Position numbers and translations under genes: made by a program | In this document: positions 9,228 through 19,277 of the stretch, one piece after another | Numbering within the stretch: the stretch's first letter is position 1 | Layout of the letters: each line of letters starts with the position of its first letter | NCBI GenBank assembly: GCA_910574935.1 | Contig: CAJTCU010000013.1 | Location: forward strand, 45,934-109,933 | Source: Oscillospiraceae bacterium | GTDB lineage: Bacteria; Bacillota; Clostridia; Oscillospirales; Acutalibacteraceae | Reading direction: 5' to 3' | DNA: 64,000 nucleotides | Notes under the pieces: model-generated | Database searches by the model: none | What the model was told of the DNA's origin: nothing | Seen by the model: the letters and a program-made list of their open reading frames with translations, nothing else

Positions 9228-9375
9228 AGAATTTCCATAACCTTTTCCCCACAGTTTTCTCTATTCAAAAGATCAAACGTGCCGAGTATCTGCCGAAAAG
9301 CTGGTTGACCAGCGTCCTTGGACTAACTTCCTATTTTGAATTTGTAAAATTATCGTGAAGCCTGGGAACAGGCTG

Positions 9376-9404
9376 TTGAAAATTCCGGTCAGGAAGGGTA
9401 TACT
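9376..9404 (+). promoter_or_regulatory. Sigma-A promoter for the zinc-ribbon membrane protein
   Basis: TTGAAA (9376-9381), a 17-base spacer, then TATACT (9399-9404), about 35 bases before the start codon. Confidence 0.7.
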
Positions 9405-9439
9405 ATGAGCAATAGAATACGTTAAAGGTGTTGATTTTT

Positions 9440-9835
9440 GTGTTTTTCCAAAGGTTCCAGCGCTTTTTGTACGGCCGCTATGGTACAGACCAGATGAGTA
9501 TGGTTCTGCTGGTGCTAGGCTTAGTATTGTCCCTAGTGGGCGGAATATTCTTTTGGCCGCTCACTCTTTTGGCAGACGCTGTATTTATCTATGCGCTGTT
9601 CCGCACCTTTTCCCGGAACATTGCCGCCCGCCAGCGGGAGCTGGCAGCTTTTATGAAGCGATGGGAGCCGATTTCCCGGTGGTTCCGGGTGCAAAGGGAG
9701 CGGTTCCGCCAGCGCAAAACCTATAAGTATTTCAAATGCCCAAACTGCCGCCAGCAGCTGCGGGCGCCCCGCGGCAGGGGGAAAATTGAGGTAACCTGCC
9801 AGCGGTGCCAAAGCGTTTTTCAGACTAAGACTTAG
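9440..9835 (+). CDS. Small membrane protein with C-terminal zinc ribbon
   Basis: Uncharacterised protein of 131 residues. Two adjacent hydrophobic segments (roughly residues 18-55, MVLLVLGLVLSLVGGIFF region) are followed by a strongly basic segment. A zinc ribbon with CPNC and CQRC knuckles comes before the C-terminus. Such proteins are common in Clostridia and have no known function. The start is uncertain: GTG at 9440 lies 11 bases after AAAGG, whereas the earlier in-frame GTG at 9428 overlaps that site. The last codons are part of a 32-bp direct duplication that extends past the stop. Confidence 0.75.
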   Translation: MFFQRFQRFLYGRYGTDQMSMVLLVLGLVLSLVGGIFFWPLTLLADAVFIYALFRTFSRNIAARQRELAAFMKRWEPISRWFRVQRERFRQRKTYKYFKCPNCRQQLRAPRGRGKIEVTCQRCQSVFQTKT

Positions 9836-9885
9836 TCTTTGTCCTCAAACGCTGCGTTTTTCAGACTAAGACTTAGTCTTTGTCC
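9813..9885. repeat. Two perfect 32-bp direct repeats, each with an internal palindrome
   Basis: The copies at 9813-9844 and 9854-9885 are identical and 41 bases apart. Each contains AGACTAAG-A-CTTAGTCT, an 8-bp perfect palindrome. The first copy contains the last codons and the TAG stop of the zinc-ribbon gene; the second lies entirely downstream. Confidence 0.9.
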
Positions 9886-9993
9886 CCACCCCAGCCAGCT
9901 GCTTAATGGCAGGGGATAGGTGGGGAGAATGGGAAAAAACCGAAGTAAACGTTTGTGGGGGTAAAGCCCCAGACCTTTAATGAGGAGAGCAAG

Positions 9994-11199
9994 ATGAGAG
10001 AAAAGTTTTCTAAAAGTATGCTGGGCACTGGCTGCCTACTGATTGCCTTTGCGGGGGCAGTCACCTTGGCTGTGCTGCGGTTCGACCAGGTGTGGGCCGC
10101 CCTGACTACCTTGGGCAACACGGTGGCTCCCCTGATAGGGGGCCTGGTGCTGGCCTATATTTTGAATGTGTTCGTCCACTTTTTTGAGGATATTGCTTTT
10201 AAGCCCTTTTCCAGAATAAAATCCCCTATGTGGAAAAAGGCCCGCCGCCCCCTGGCCATTACCCTGGCCTACCTGGTGGTGCTTCTGGTGGCTGTGTTTA
10301 TCTGCTGCTTTATTATCCCCAGCCTGGTGGAGTCCGTCAGCGGCCTGGCGGCCACCATACAAAAAACCGCGCCGGTGTATGTCAACCAGTTTATGGCATG
10401 GGCCAACCAGGTTGCTCTGGAATATGACCTGACCTTTGTCCAGGACTTTTTGCGGGGCTTTAACTGGAGTTCCATGCTTACGGACGTGACAAAGGTCACC
10501 ACCGAGTTTTTGGCCTCCCTGTTCAATGTTACCGTGAACCTGGCCTCCGGCGTATTTTCCGTGATAATGGGTTTCATCTTTTCGGTATACATGCTTTTTG
10601 GAAAAGAAAAGCTGCTGCGCGGCACCAAGGACGCTCTGCGGGCATTTTTGCCCCACCGGGCCGCCGCGGTGGCCGCCCACGTGGGCCGGCTAAGCAACCG
10701 GGTGTTTTTCTCCTTTATCAAAGGGCAGCTTACCGAATGTGTGATTTTGGGGGTGCTGTGCTACCTGGGCATGAGCCTTTTGGGCCTGGACTATGCCCTG
10801 CTCATCTCCTCTGTGGTGGCGCTGGGGGCCTTAATTCCCATTTTGGGGGCCTATGTCGGCGCAGGGGTGGGGGCCTTTATCCTATTGCTTGTACACCCCA
10901 TTGACGCTCTGATCTTTGTGATCTTCCTGGTAATCTTACAGCAGGTGGAGGGCAACCTGATCTATCCCCGGGTGGTGGGCTCCTCGATTGGCCTGCCGCC
11001 TCTGTGGACCATGTTCGCGGTGCTGTTCTGGGGAGGCGTCCTGGGCATTGTGGGCATCTGGATTGGCACCCCAGTAACAGCGGTAGCCTACCGTTTGCTG
11101 CGCACAACAGTCTATAGCCGGCTGCGTAAACGGGACTCGCTGCCAGAAACGCTAGAAACAGCGGCAGAGAAAGCCTCTTCAAAAGAAGCGGGGGAATAA
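9994..11199 (+). CDS. AI-2E family transporter (PerM/YtvI type)
   Basis: Multi-pass membrane protein of 401 residues in the AI-2 exporter-like family (formerly UPF0118). A hydrophobic N-terminal pair is followed by a large extracytoplasmic segment (about residues 125-190), then a C-terminal membrane block containing the conserved GxxxIPILGAYVGAGVGAF and LQQVEGNLIYPRVVGSSIGL stretches. Members have been tied to export of autoinducer-2 or to sodium/proton exchange; the substrate here is not known. The ATG at 9994 is preferred because GAGGAG lies 7 bases upstream. A terminator follows, so it is probably monocistronic. Confidence 0.9.
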   Translation: MREKFSKSMLGTGCLLIAFAGAVTLAVLRFDQVWAALTTLGNTVAPLIGGLVLAYILNVFVHFFEDIAFKPFSRIKSPMWKKARRPLAITLAYLVVLLVAVFICCFIIPSLVESVSGLAATIQKTAPVYVNQFMAWANQVALEYDLTFVQDFLRGFNWSSMLTDVTKVTTEFLASLFNVTVNLASGVFSVIMGFIFSVYMLFGKEKLLRGTKDALRAFLPHRAAAVAAHVGRLSNRVFFSFIKGQLTECVILGVLCYLGMSLLGLDYALLISSVVALGALIPILGAYVGAGVGAFILLLVHPIDALIFVIFLVILQQVEGNLIYPRVVGSSIGLPPLWTMFAVLFWGGVLGIVGIWIGTPVTAVAYRLLRTTVYSRLRKRDSLPETLETAAEKASSKEAGE

Positions 11200-11269
11200 C
11201 GCGCACAGGCATCGCGCCGCGCTGCCCGTATGGCACTGACACCTGTACGCTCCCTGCTAAAAACAGAAG

Positions 11270-11307
11270 AAGGAGCCTCCTCCCTACATGGAAGAGGCTC
11301 CTTTTCG
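11270..11307 (+). terminator. Terminator after the AI-2E family gene
   Basis: Ten-base perfect arms AAGGAGCCTC (11270-11279) and GAGGCTCCTT (11294-11303) followed by T. It lies between two converging genes. Confidence 0.75.
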
Positions 11308-11356
11308 CGTACTTCATCATAAAATACTGAGGATATGGGTCATACCCTACCCGGCC

Positions 11357-12889
11357 TTAGTGGTTCATAACCTCCCAGTACATCTTGGTCTTGGTGCTCA
11401 CCTCACCCTGGGTGATCGTAAAGGCCATCTCTGGCAGGGACAGCTCCCCCAGACCACTGGGCTCGGGAATGGTGGGGGTGGCGGTTACGGTCATACCCTC
11501 TCCGGTAAAGGCGAACAGGAACCGCCGCCCGCTGGCACGACGGGTGTTGCGGATCTGCACCTCCAGCACATCCCGGCCGCGCCAAGATCCGTTAAGGCCA
11601 TAGGGCGTTCCATCCACCTCAGTCATGGCAAAATGGCCGTTCATGCCCAGGTTCAGGGTGGCTGTACCAGTATCTTGGGTCACAATCAGCTGGGCCTTGC
11701 CGTCCTCAAACCGGAAGCCAAGAGATTCCAGCTGGCCGCCAGCAGGGGCAAAGCTCCCTACCCCGCCCACCAGGTCCGCAAACCCCGGCAAGGGGCTGTT
11801 GGGTATGTAGACCGCACCGTTTAGCGAGCCCTCGGCCCCGGGGTTGCGCATGCCGAACAGCGGGTTCAGTTCCAGGCGCTCCAGGCGCTTTTGCAGCACA
11901 TGCTGGGCATGGGGGTCCTCCGGCAGGGGGCCATCAGCCATTTTGGGCAGTAGCTGATGGTAGACCGCGTCCAGGGCAGGCTGAAGGGTCTGAGAGGCCG
12001 AATGGATCACCAGCACGGCGTCCTGCTGGGTCATCACTACGCCAAACTGGCCATAGGCCCCGTCCCCCCGGAACACCCCGGGCTGGCTGCACCGCCAGAA
12101 CTGGAAGCCGTAGCCAGACTGCCAGTCCGGGTCGCCGCCCCAGCCGGCTCCGGCGTTCTCGATCTGCTTGGAGGTGGCCAGGTCAAACCACTCTGGGTTC
12201 AGCAGCTGCTTGCCCTGCCAGCTGCCCTTGTTGGCCACAAACTGCACAAACCGTGCCATGTCCTCAATGGAGATGGACATGCCCGCGCCGCCCATCTGGG
12301 TGCCGTCGGCCATGGGCTGGCAGAAGATGTCCGCCATGCCAAGAGGCTGGAACAGCCGGGGCCCAAGGAACTGGGTCAGGGACAGGCCGGTCTTTTTGGT
12401 GATTATGGCGCTAAGCAGGTTGGTGCCAGCGGTGTTATACATAAAATGGGTGCCTGGCTCGTACACAAAGGGATGATGCATAAAGTCACGGACCCAGTCC
12501 ACGCTGCCGCCTTCGGCCCAATCAATCTCATCCTGGTGGCCACAGCCCATCATCAGCACGTGGCGCAGCTGGCATTTTTGCAGATTCTCGCTGGGGTTCT
12601 CGGGGACATGCTCGGGAAACAGGTCCACCAGCCGGTCGTCCAGGCTGAGGATGCCCTCCTGCACCGCGAATCCTATGGCGGTGGAGGTCAGGCTTTTACT
12701 AAAGGAGAACATAATGTGGGGCACCCCGGGCTGATATGGGGCCCAGGTTCCCTTGGCGCAGAGCTTGCCGTGGCGCAGCAGCATAAAGGCGTGCATCTCG
12801 ATACCGGCGCTATAGAGCTCGTCCAGCATTGCGCCGATGGCGGCGGAGGGGATCCCTACGCTTTCGGGGGTGACGGTTTGAAAATCCAC
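11357..12889 (-). CDS. Serine hydrolase of the beta-lactamase/class C family
   Basis: Penicillin-binding-fold serine hydrolase of 510 residues. The N-terminal catalytic domain carries the SxxK motif in FSFSKSLTS near residue 63 (Ser nucleophile, Lys base) and a Tyr-containing YNTAGTNLLSAI in the position of the YxN motif. About 150 extra C-terminal residues form a beta-rich domain (GTATLNLGMNGHFAM region). No signal peptide is visible, so it is probably a cytoplasmic esterase or peptidase rather than a resistance enzyme. It starts at GTG, with GAGGT 7 bases upstream. A second, shorter paralogue lies at 24.1 kb. Confidence 0.88.
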   Translation of the reverse strand: MDFQTVTPESVGIPSAAIGAMLDELYSAGIEMHAFMLLRHGKLCAKGTWAPYQPGVPHIMFSFSKSLTSTAIGFAVQEGILSLDDRLVDLFPEHVPENPSENLQKCQLRHVLMMGCGHQDEIDWAEGGSVDWVRDFMHHPFVYEPGTHFMYNTAGTNLLSAIITKKTGLSLTQFLGPRLFQPLGMADIFCQPMADGTQMGGAGMSISIEDMARFVQFVANKGSWQGKQLLNPEWFDLATSKQIENAGAGWGGDPDWQSGYGFQFWRCSQPGVFRGDGAYGQFGVVMTQQDAVLVIHSASQTLQPALDAVYHQLLPKMADGPLPEDPHAQHVLQKRLERLELNPLFGMRNPGAEGSLNGAVYIPNSPLPGFADLVGGVGSFAPAGGQLESLGFRFEDGKAQLIVTQDTGTATLNLGMNGHFAMTEVDGTPYGLNGSWRGRDVLEVQIRNTRRASGRRFLFAFTGEGMTVTATPTIPEPSGLGELSLPEMAFTITQGEVSTKTKMYWEVMNH

Positions 12890-13022
12890 GGTGATTACCT
12901 CGCTTATATAAAAAATTTAGGGATAGCAAAAAAGCGGAAGCCTTGCGCGGCCAAAAAGCGTGGGTCTTTAGAGGCGGGAAAACGCCGGCGCAACGCCACA
13001 GAGAGCGGGAGGCTAGGGGGCG

Positions 13023-14914
<1,892 letters not shown>

Positions 14915-14987
14915 GAGGAAGCGGGCCGCGATGCCGCCTGGTCCAAAAGAGAAAGAACACCTCTTTGGAACTATGTTAACTATACAA

Positions 14988-15026
14988 GAAAGGCCGGAAC
15001 CCAGCCAGGGCTCCGGCCTTTCTCTT
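14988..15026 (+). terminator. Terminator between enolase and the surface-protein operon
   Basis: Eleven-base perfect arms, GAAAGGCCGGA (14988-14998) and its complement (15012-15022), followed by a short T-rich tail. The hairpin can serve both converging transcripts. Confidence 0.8.
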
Positions 15027-15114
15027 ATTTATGCCGCTTTCGTACCATGGCCAAAATTCCCGCTGCCAGTACCGTGGTTCCCACATAGATCCCAATCCCC
15101 ACCAAAACCCACAT
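15025..15114 (-). CDS. 29-residue membrane peptide, in frame behind the camelysin-like gene
   Basis: A short frame encoding a single hydrophobic helix (VLVGIGIYVGTTVLAAGIL) followed by the basic tail RKRHK, the layout of a C-terminal membrane anchor. It is in the same frame as the gene upstream, separated only by TAG and two codons (AGG CAG). It therefore may be the original C-terminal anchor of that protein, detached by a nonsense change, or a separately translated small membrane protein. The AGAGG six bases before its ATG could permit independent initiation. No homologue is recognised. Confidence 0.5.
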   Translation of the reverse strand: MWVLVGIGIYVGTTVLAAGILAMVRKRHK

Positions 15115-15120
15115 CTGCCT

Positions 15121-15663
15121 CTATCCCCCCACAGTGGTCCAATCTCCGTCCTCCGTCTGGGTTTGGGCAACAATAAACAGCTGCTGTTCGCCCATCAGCT
15201 GTAGCAGCTCTACTGCCTCTGGGTCCAGCTTCTTGTTAACCCGCACGGCCGTATACGCGGCCGGCGTCTGCTGTCCAGGCAGAAGCAGCCCGCCGGTCTC
15301 TTGGTTCTGGTAGTATAGATATTCGCCCTGGGCTTGCCAGTATTCCCCGGCCGGGGTGTTTTCGCATCCTGCCGGACGGAACCCGGCGTTGGTCAGGTCG
15401 CCTGCCTCCAGCACCGCCTGTCCGTCCAGCTGGGGCGGACACAGCTTTACCCGCAGCCGGCAGGGAACGTTCCCCTGGTTGCGAAAGGACACCCCGCCAG
15501 GGGCAGACTCTCCCGGTTCCAGCACAGGGCCAGGGCCGCTGCCGCCCAGGGGGATAACCTCCACCTTGGTTTCCGGCTGGTGGGGGGCCAGCCGGTAACA
15601 CAGGCCCCACAGCACGGCTACCAGTACCAGCAGCGAGGCCGCGGCCATCTGCCGCCGCCTCAT
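15121..15663 (-). CDS. Camelysin/TasA-like secreted protein
   Basis: Protein of 180 residues with a basic N-terminus and hydrophobic signal segment (RRRQMAAASLLVLVAVLWGL). A single beta-rich domain of the camelysin/TasA type follows: RNQGNVPCRLRVKL, then WQAQGEYLYYQNQETGGLLLPG, and VRVNKKLDPEAV. Known members form amyloid-like biofilm fibres or surface metalloproteases-like coat proteins after cleavage by SipW-type signal peptidase; none is visible nearby. Its ATG overlaps the stop of the preceding gene (ATGA), implying translational coupling. It ends at TAG immediately before an in-frame membrane-anchor-like segment. Confidence 0.6.
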   Translation of the reverse strand: MRRRQMAAASLLVLVAVLWGLCYRLAPHQPETKVEVIPLGGSGPGPVLEPGESAPGGVSFRNQGNVPCRLRVKLCPPQLDGQAVLEAGDLTNAGFRPAGCENTPAGEYWQAQGEYLYYQNQETGGLLLPGQQTPAAYTAVRVNKKLDPEAVELLQLMGEQQLFIVAQTQTEDGDWTTVGG

Positions 15664-16445
15664 GGGGCCGCACCCAGCTGGTAGCTCTCCCAAACCGCGC
15701 CGCCAGGGTCCTGCTCAATGGTAAAAGCGGCCTCAGCCGTGCCCCGGCGGGTACTCACCGTGTCATTTTCCTTGCACACGCCCACCAGGCATTCTCTCTC
15801 CCGGGGGTACAGGCCCGGGTCCTCTGCGGTAACCTGATAGGCGCCAAAGGGCAGACCGGTAAACTCCACTTCCAGAGTGATATTACCGGCGGGCTGCTGG
15901 ATGGGCTGGGCGCAGCGGTACAGGGTGAGGCCCCGGCCCTCCAGCTTGAAAAGGGCGGAAGCCTGGGGGCTGGTTTCCCCGCTGGCGGCCACAATACGGA
16001 TCGTCCCAGGCTCCACCCGTACCCGGTAGATAAAGTTCATCAGGACGTCGGGCCCGTCCTCCTGATGGAATACCGCTGTAAGGCTATAGTCTGTCTCCCG
16101 GGTAGGGCGCTCTTTGCCCAGCTTGTCCAAAGAAGCGGGTCCCTGGGGGCTCACCCACCAGCACTCCATCTGATCCTCTTCCTCTAAATGTCCTGCCAGA
16201 ATGTCCTCCAGCCGTTCCCCGCCCAGATGCAAAGGCACGGCCTCCCCCAAGAACACGGTAGTTTCCAGCAGGGTGGGTTCCGGGGTGGCCCTGGCTGGAA
16301 GGGTCGGCCAGGCCACCCCCACCGCCAGAGGGAGCAGGGCGGTTATCAGCAAAAACAAGGTCCGAAGGGGCCTTTTTCCGCCGCTATGTACCCTCGGGGC
16401 GCTTCTGGATTTTTCTTTCACTTTCCATGATTTTTTACACTTCAT
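15660..16445 (-). CDS. Secreted Cna-B/prealbumin-like surface protein
   Basis: Exported protein of 261 residues. A basic N-terminal region is followed by a signal helix (residues about 29-48, LFLLITALLPLAVGVAWP) with an Ala-rich cleavage site. An unassigned beta-rich region and a prealbumin-like repeat follow near residues 165-215 (GRGLTLYRCAQ ... ITLEVEFTGLPFGAYQVTAED), resembling the Cna-B fold of SpaA-type pilins. No LPxTG sorting signal is seen. It is the first gene of a two- or three-gene operon with the camelysin-like protein, so the products probably act together at the cell surface. The function is inferred from fold only. Confidence 0.6.
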   Translation of the reverse strand: MKCKKSWKVKEKSRSAPRVHSGGKRPLRTLFLLITALLPLAVGVAWPTLPARATPEPTLLETTVFLGEAVPLHLGGERLEDILAGHLEEEDQMECWWVSPQGPASLDKLGKERPTRETDYSLTAVFHQEDGPDVLMNFIYRVRVEPGTIRIVAASGETSPQASALFKLEGRGLTLYRCAQPIQQPAGNITLEVEFTGLPFGAYQVTAEDPGLYPRERECLVGVCKENDTVSTRRGTAEAAFTIEQDPGGAVWESYQLGAAP

Positions 16446-16545
16446 GCCTCTAAAAACTCCTTTCAGTGCGCTGGTTTTCTTCAGTGTATAATAGAATGGC
16501 TAAAAAACCTGTCGCACTGCGTAGAGAGGCGCTTAGAAGCTTTAT

Positions 16546-16821
16546 TTATGTCAGGCCGGCCCCGGGCGCGGCGTTTTTCCAGGCGTTTTCCAGCCAAGCG
16601 CGCACCTGACCAATCCCCTGGTCGCTAAGGGGGGCTGAAAACTCCTGTTTTTCTGCGGCCAGCTCAAAACACTTATCCTCCTGCCAGTGCCAGGCCAGCA
16701 AAAGCTGGTTTTCCTGGTCCGGAGCCACCCGGTAGCGCAGCAAACGGCCGGCGCCGTCAGACTGGCTGCCGGTGTAGCTGTTTCCTTCGGTAAAATACGT
16801 GATATTTTGCAGTTCAAACAT
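16546..16821 (-). CDS. Hypothetical small protein
   Basis: Unrecognised acidic cytoplasmic protein of 91 residues beginning MFELQNITYFTEGNSYTGSQ. It has alternating charged and aromatic residues (LLLAWHWQEDKCFELAA) and no membrane segment. The ATG at 16821 is preferred because AGAGGT lies just upstream; the frame extends a further 20 codons without a site. It stands alone, divergent from the LysM hydrolase. No function is assigned. Confidence 0.6.
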   Translation of the reverse strand: MFELQNITYFTEGNSYTGSQSDGAGRLLRYRVAPDQENQLLLAWHWQEDKCFELAAEKQEFSAPLSDQGIGQVRAWLENAWKNAAPGAGLT

Positions 16822-17217
16822 AAGACAGACCTCTTTTCCTTTTTGAGTATATGAGAGAATGCGGTACAGGCTGGGGCGCATATATTGGGGATAGCGGGAT
16901 CTAAAGGAGAGGGAATATTCGGTGGTGACGGCGGCGTTTCGGCCCCTTCCGGGGCCAAGGACAAAATGCTCTCTCTAAAGGCAAGCGCGCTCCTTTTGTC
17001 CTTAGGAGGCGTGAAAAAGATCTCCAAGGCCAGCCCACAAAGGAAGAATCCCTTGCCAAAAGCCCGCGCTGCCCAAACCCAAGGCCCAGGCAGCGTCATG
17101 CCGCCTTTCCCTGTGGGCCCGCAGTCTTATCCTTCCAGCAAAGGTCAGAAGGGACCCGCTCCTGCCGCCGGAGACTGTGTCCCGCCCACAAAACTTTCAA
17201 GAAAGAGGCGATCCCCT
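16822..17217. other. Divergent intergenic region before the LysM hydrolase
   Basis: A + strand frame is open through the last 330 bases and joins the LysM gene, but its predicted residues are low-complexity (KNPLPKARAAQTQGPGS) and unlike the family. No good ribosome binding site precedes its ATG codons. It is treated as non-coding. No promoter of confidence was found. Confidence 0.45.
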
Positions 17218-18513
17218 TTGGTACTATACACCGTTCAGCCCGGCGACACCCTTTATACCATTACACGCCGCTTTGGCGTTTCCCTTCAGCGAGTGATTAT
17301 GGACAACGGTCTGGCGGACCCAAACCGCCTGGCAGTGGGCCAGTGTCTTTTACTATTGTCTCCGGCCCTGACCTACACGGTTCAACCCGGGGACAGTTTG
17401 TCTTCCATTGCCGCCCACTTTGGCGTCACCCCCATGACCCTGCTTCAGAACAACCCCCGGCTGGCCCTTTCGCCCCGCCCCACTGTCGGTCAGGAATTGG
17501 TCATCCACTTTACCGCCGGAAAGCGCCGGCAGGTGGCGGTGAACGGGTACGCGTATGATTCCATTAACCAGCAAGTGCTCAGGCGGGCGCTGCCCTTTCT
17601 CACCTACCTGACCATTTTTGACTATGGCTTCACCCTGGAAGGAGGACTGGCGGCCCCTAACGACCTGCCGCTGATCGCCCTAGCCAAGGAGTACCAGGCT
17701 CTGCCGGTGATGCTCCTCTCGTCCCTCACGGAAGAGGGCAGCTTCAGCGCCCAAAAGGCCAGCCAGCTGTTCCGGGACCAGGCCCTGCAAAGCCGGGTGC
17801 TGAACAATGTGCTTAGCACAATGATTGAGAAGGGGTATGTGGGCCTAGACATTGACATGGAGTTTATCCAGGCCCAGGACGCGGAGGATTATCTGGCGTT
17901 TTTAGAGCGCGCCGCTCAGCTGCTGCATCAGCACGGGTACTTCCTACATGTGGATCTGCCCCCCAAGGCCTCGGCTTTACAGGGCGGACCTCTGTACGAG
18001 GCCTACGACTACCAGGCCATTGGCCAGGTGGCGGACTCCGTACTGCTGATGACCTATGAGTGGGGCTATACCTATGGCCCGCCCATGGCTATAGCGCCTA
18101 TTGACCAAGTGCGGCCTGTGGTAGAGTACGGGACAAAAACCATGGACCGGAGAAAGATCCTTATGGGTCTGCCCAACTACGCCTATGACTGGATTCTTCC
18201 CTTTGAGCGGGGCGCCACCCGGGCCACGGCCATTGGCAACGAGTACGCGGTAGAAATTGCCCAGCGGCAGGGGGCGGAGATCCAGTATGACGAAACAGCC
18301 CAGTCCCCTTGGTTTATGTACACTCGGGACGGGCTGAAACATGTGGTATGGTTTGAGGATGTACGAAGCATAGAAAAGAAGTACGGCCTGATGGACGAAT
18401 TTGCCCTGCGGGGCGGGAGCTACTGGAACTTGATGCGGCCTTTTCAGCAAAACTGGTCCTTTTTGGCAGCCCGATACGCCATTGAGAAGAAAAAAGCACC
18501 GGCAGGCTCTTAA
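17218..18513 (+). CDS. LysM-GH18 spore peptidoglycan hydrolase (YaaH/SleL type)
   Basis: Family 18 N-acetylglucosaminidase-like enzyme with two N-terminal LysM repeats (YTVQPGDTLYTITRRFGV and YTVQPGDSLSSIAAHFGV), an arrangement used to bind and cut spore cortex peptidoglycan. The catalytic motif GLDIDMEF supplies the DxDxE triad and the proton-donor Glu, and MTYEWGYTYGPP matches the conserved Tyr loop. The TTG start at 17218 gives 431 residues, the usual family length; AAAGAGG lies 9 bases upstream and homologues begin immediately at the first LysM. Context with spoIIGA-sigE elsewhere in the window supports a spore germination role. Confidence 0.88.
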   Translation: MVLYTVQPGDTLYTITRRFGVSLQRVIMDNGLADPNRLAVGQCLLLLSPALTYTVQPGDSLSSIAAHFGVTPMTLLQNNPRLALSPRPTVGQELVIHFTAGKRRQVAVNGYAYDSINQQVLRRALPFLTYLTIFDYGFTLEGGLAAPNDLPLIALAKEYQALPVMLLSSLTEEGSFSAQKASQLFRDQALQSRVLNNVLSTMIEKGYVGLDIDMEFIQAQDAEDYLAFLERAAQLLHQHGYFLHVDLPPKASALQGGPLYEAYDYQAIGQVADSVLLMTYEWGYTYGPPMAIAPIDQVRPVVEYGTKTMDRRKILMGLPNYAYDWILPFERGATRATAIGNEYAVEIAQRQGAEIQYDETAQSPWFMYTRDGLKHVVWFEDVRSIEKKYGLMDEFALRGGSYWNLMRPFQQNWSFLAARYAIEKKKAPAGS

Positions 18514-18551
18514 AAGAGGCGCGGCATAAAACCTGTGCCAGCAGACTCTAT

Positions 18552-19277
18552 CTATTTAGCCGTCCGGTATACATAGGCCCGGCCCTTCACACCAGTTTGC
18601 TCTACCGCGCCCAGCTCCCGGGCCGCACTAAGGGCCAGTGAACCCGCCATGCTGGAAAATCTTCCCCACCGGCAGAAATCCTTGGCGGTAAACTCTTCCG
18701 GCAGTCCGGGCGGCAGCAGCCGGGTGCTCTCCCCAGGCTCCAGGGCCCACACCTCGTCCAGCAGGCGCACGGGCATACGCTCATACCGGGTATAGCCCCT
18801 GCGGCCCCGGCCGTCCTTTAGGCGGTACTCCTCCACCTCCAGCACCGGCACACAAAAGCCCAACCCCGGCCGCCCCAGCAGGGGCCGGATGCGGTACAGC
18901 TCCGGCAGAATCTCCCAGGGTCCCCCAGGCTTTGGGCTTTTTCTTTTCTGGGACATGGTCCCCTCCTGGCTCACGCTAATCAGCCACTTGACCCCTGCAA
19001 CTGGGTACACCAGGGTCACTGGGTATGCTTTCAAAAAAAAGTCCAGCTTTTCCCGCAGCCGGCCAAATCCCCCGGTCTGTATCTCCATAATGCCCTGAGG
19101 ATTGACAATATCCGCCACAAAGCGGCCCACCCCCACCTCCCGGCACAGGGGATCTGGCTCCAGGTATAACTTTAGCGCGGCGTGCAGGGTTTTTTCCTTT
19201 AAGGTGCCAATGCCCCCGGCCCCAGGCCGGGCCTCCATCACCTGGGCACAGGCCCATAAAAACCGTTCCTGATCCAT
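18552..19277 (-). CDS. Uncharacterised protein, possibly nuclease-fold
   Basis: Protein of 241 residues, not recognised by function. The N-terminal half contains IGTLKEKTLHAALKLYLEPD and VGVGRFVADIVNPQGIMEIQ. The D-x(n)-ExQ pattern and the following FGRLREKLDFFL recall a PD-(D/E)xK core, and the C-terminal half looks like a winged-helix domain. That reading is inference. The start ATG overlaps the stop of the amidohydrolase gene by one base, so the two are in one transcript together with queH. Confidence 0.6.
   Translation of the reverse strand: MDQERFLWACAQVMEARPGAGGIGTLKEKTLHAALKLYLEPDPLCREVGVGRFVADIVNPQGIMEIQTGGFGRLREKLDFFLKAYPVTLVYPVAGVKWLISVSQEGTMSQKRKSPKPGGPWEILPELYRIRPLLGRPGLGFCVPVLEVEEYRLKDGRGRRGYTRYERMPVRLLDEVWALEPGESTRLLPPGLPEEFTAKDFCRWGRFSSMAGSLALSAARELGAVEQTGVKGRAYVYRTAK

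Noticed and set aside
11357..12889. Beta-lactamase resistance gene
   Set aside because: The SxxK and Tyr motifs are shared by many class C-fold esterases; there is no signal peptide and an extra C-terminal domain is present, so a resistance call is not supported.
16885..17217. A 111-residue N-terminal extension of the LysM hydrolase
   Set aside because: Low-complexity residues, no ribosome binding site at its ATG codons, and the TTG at 17218 has a well-placed site and matches where family members begin.
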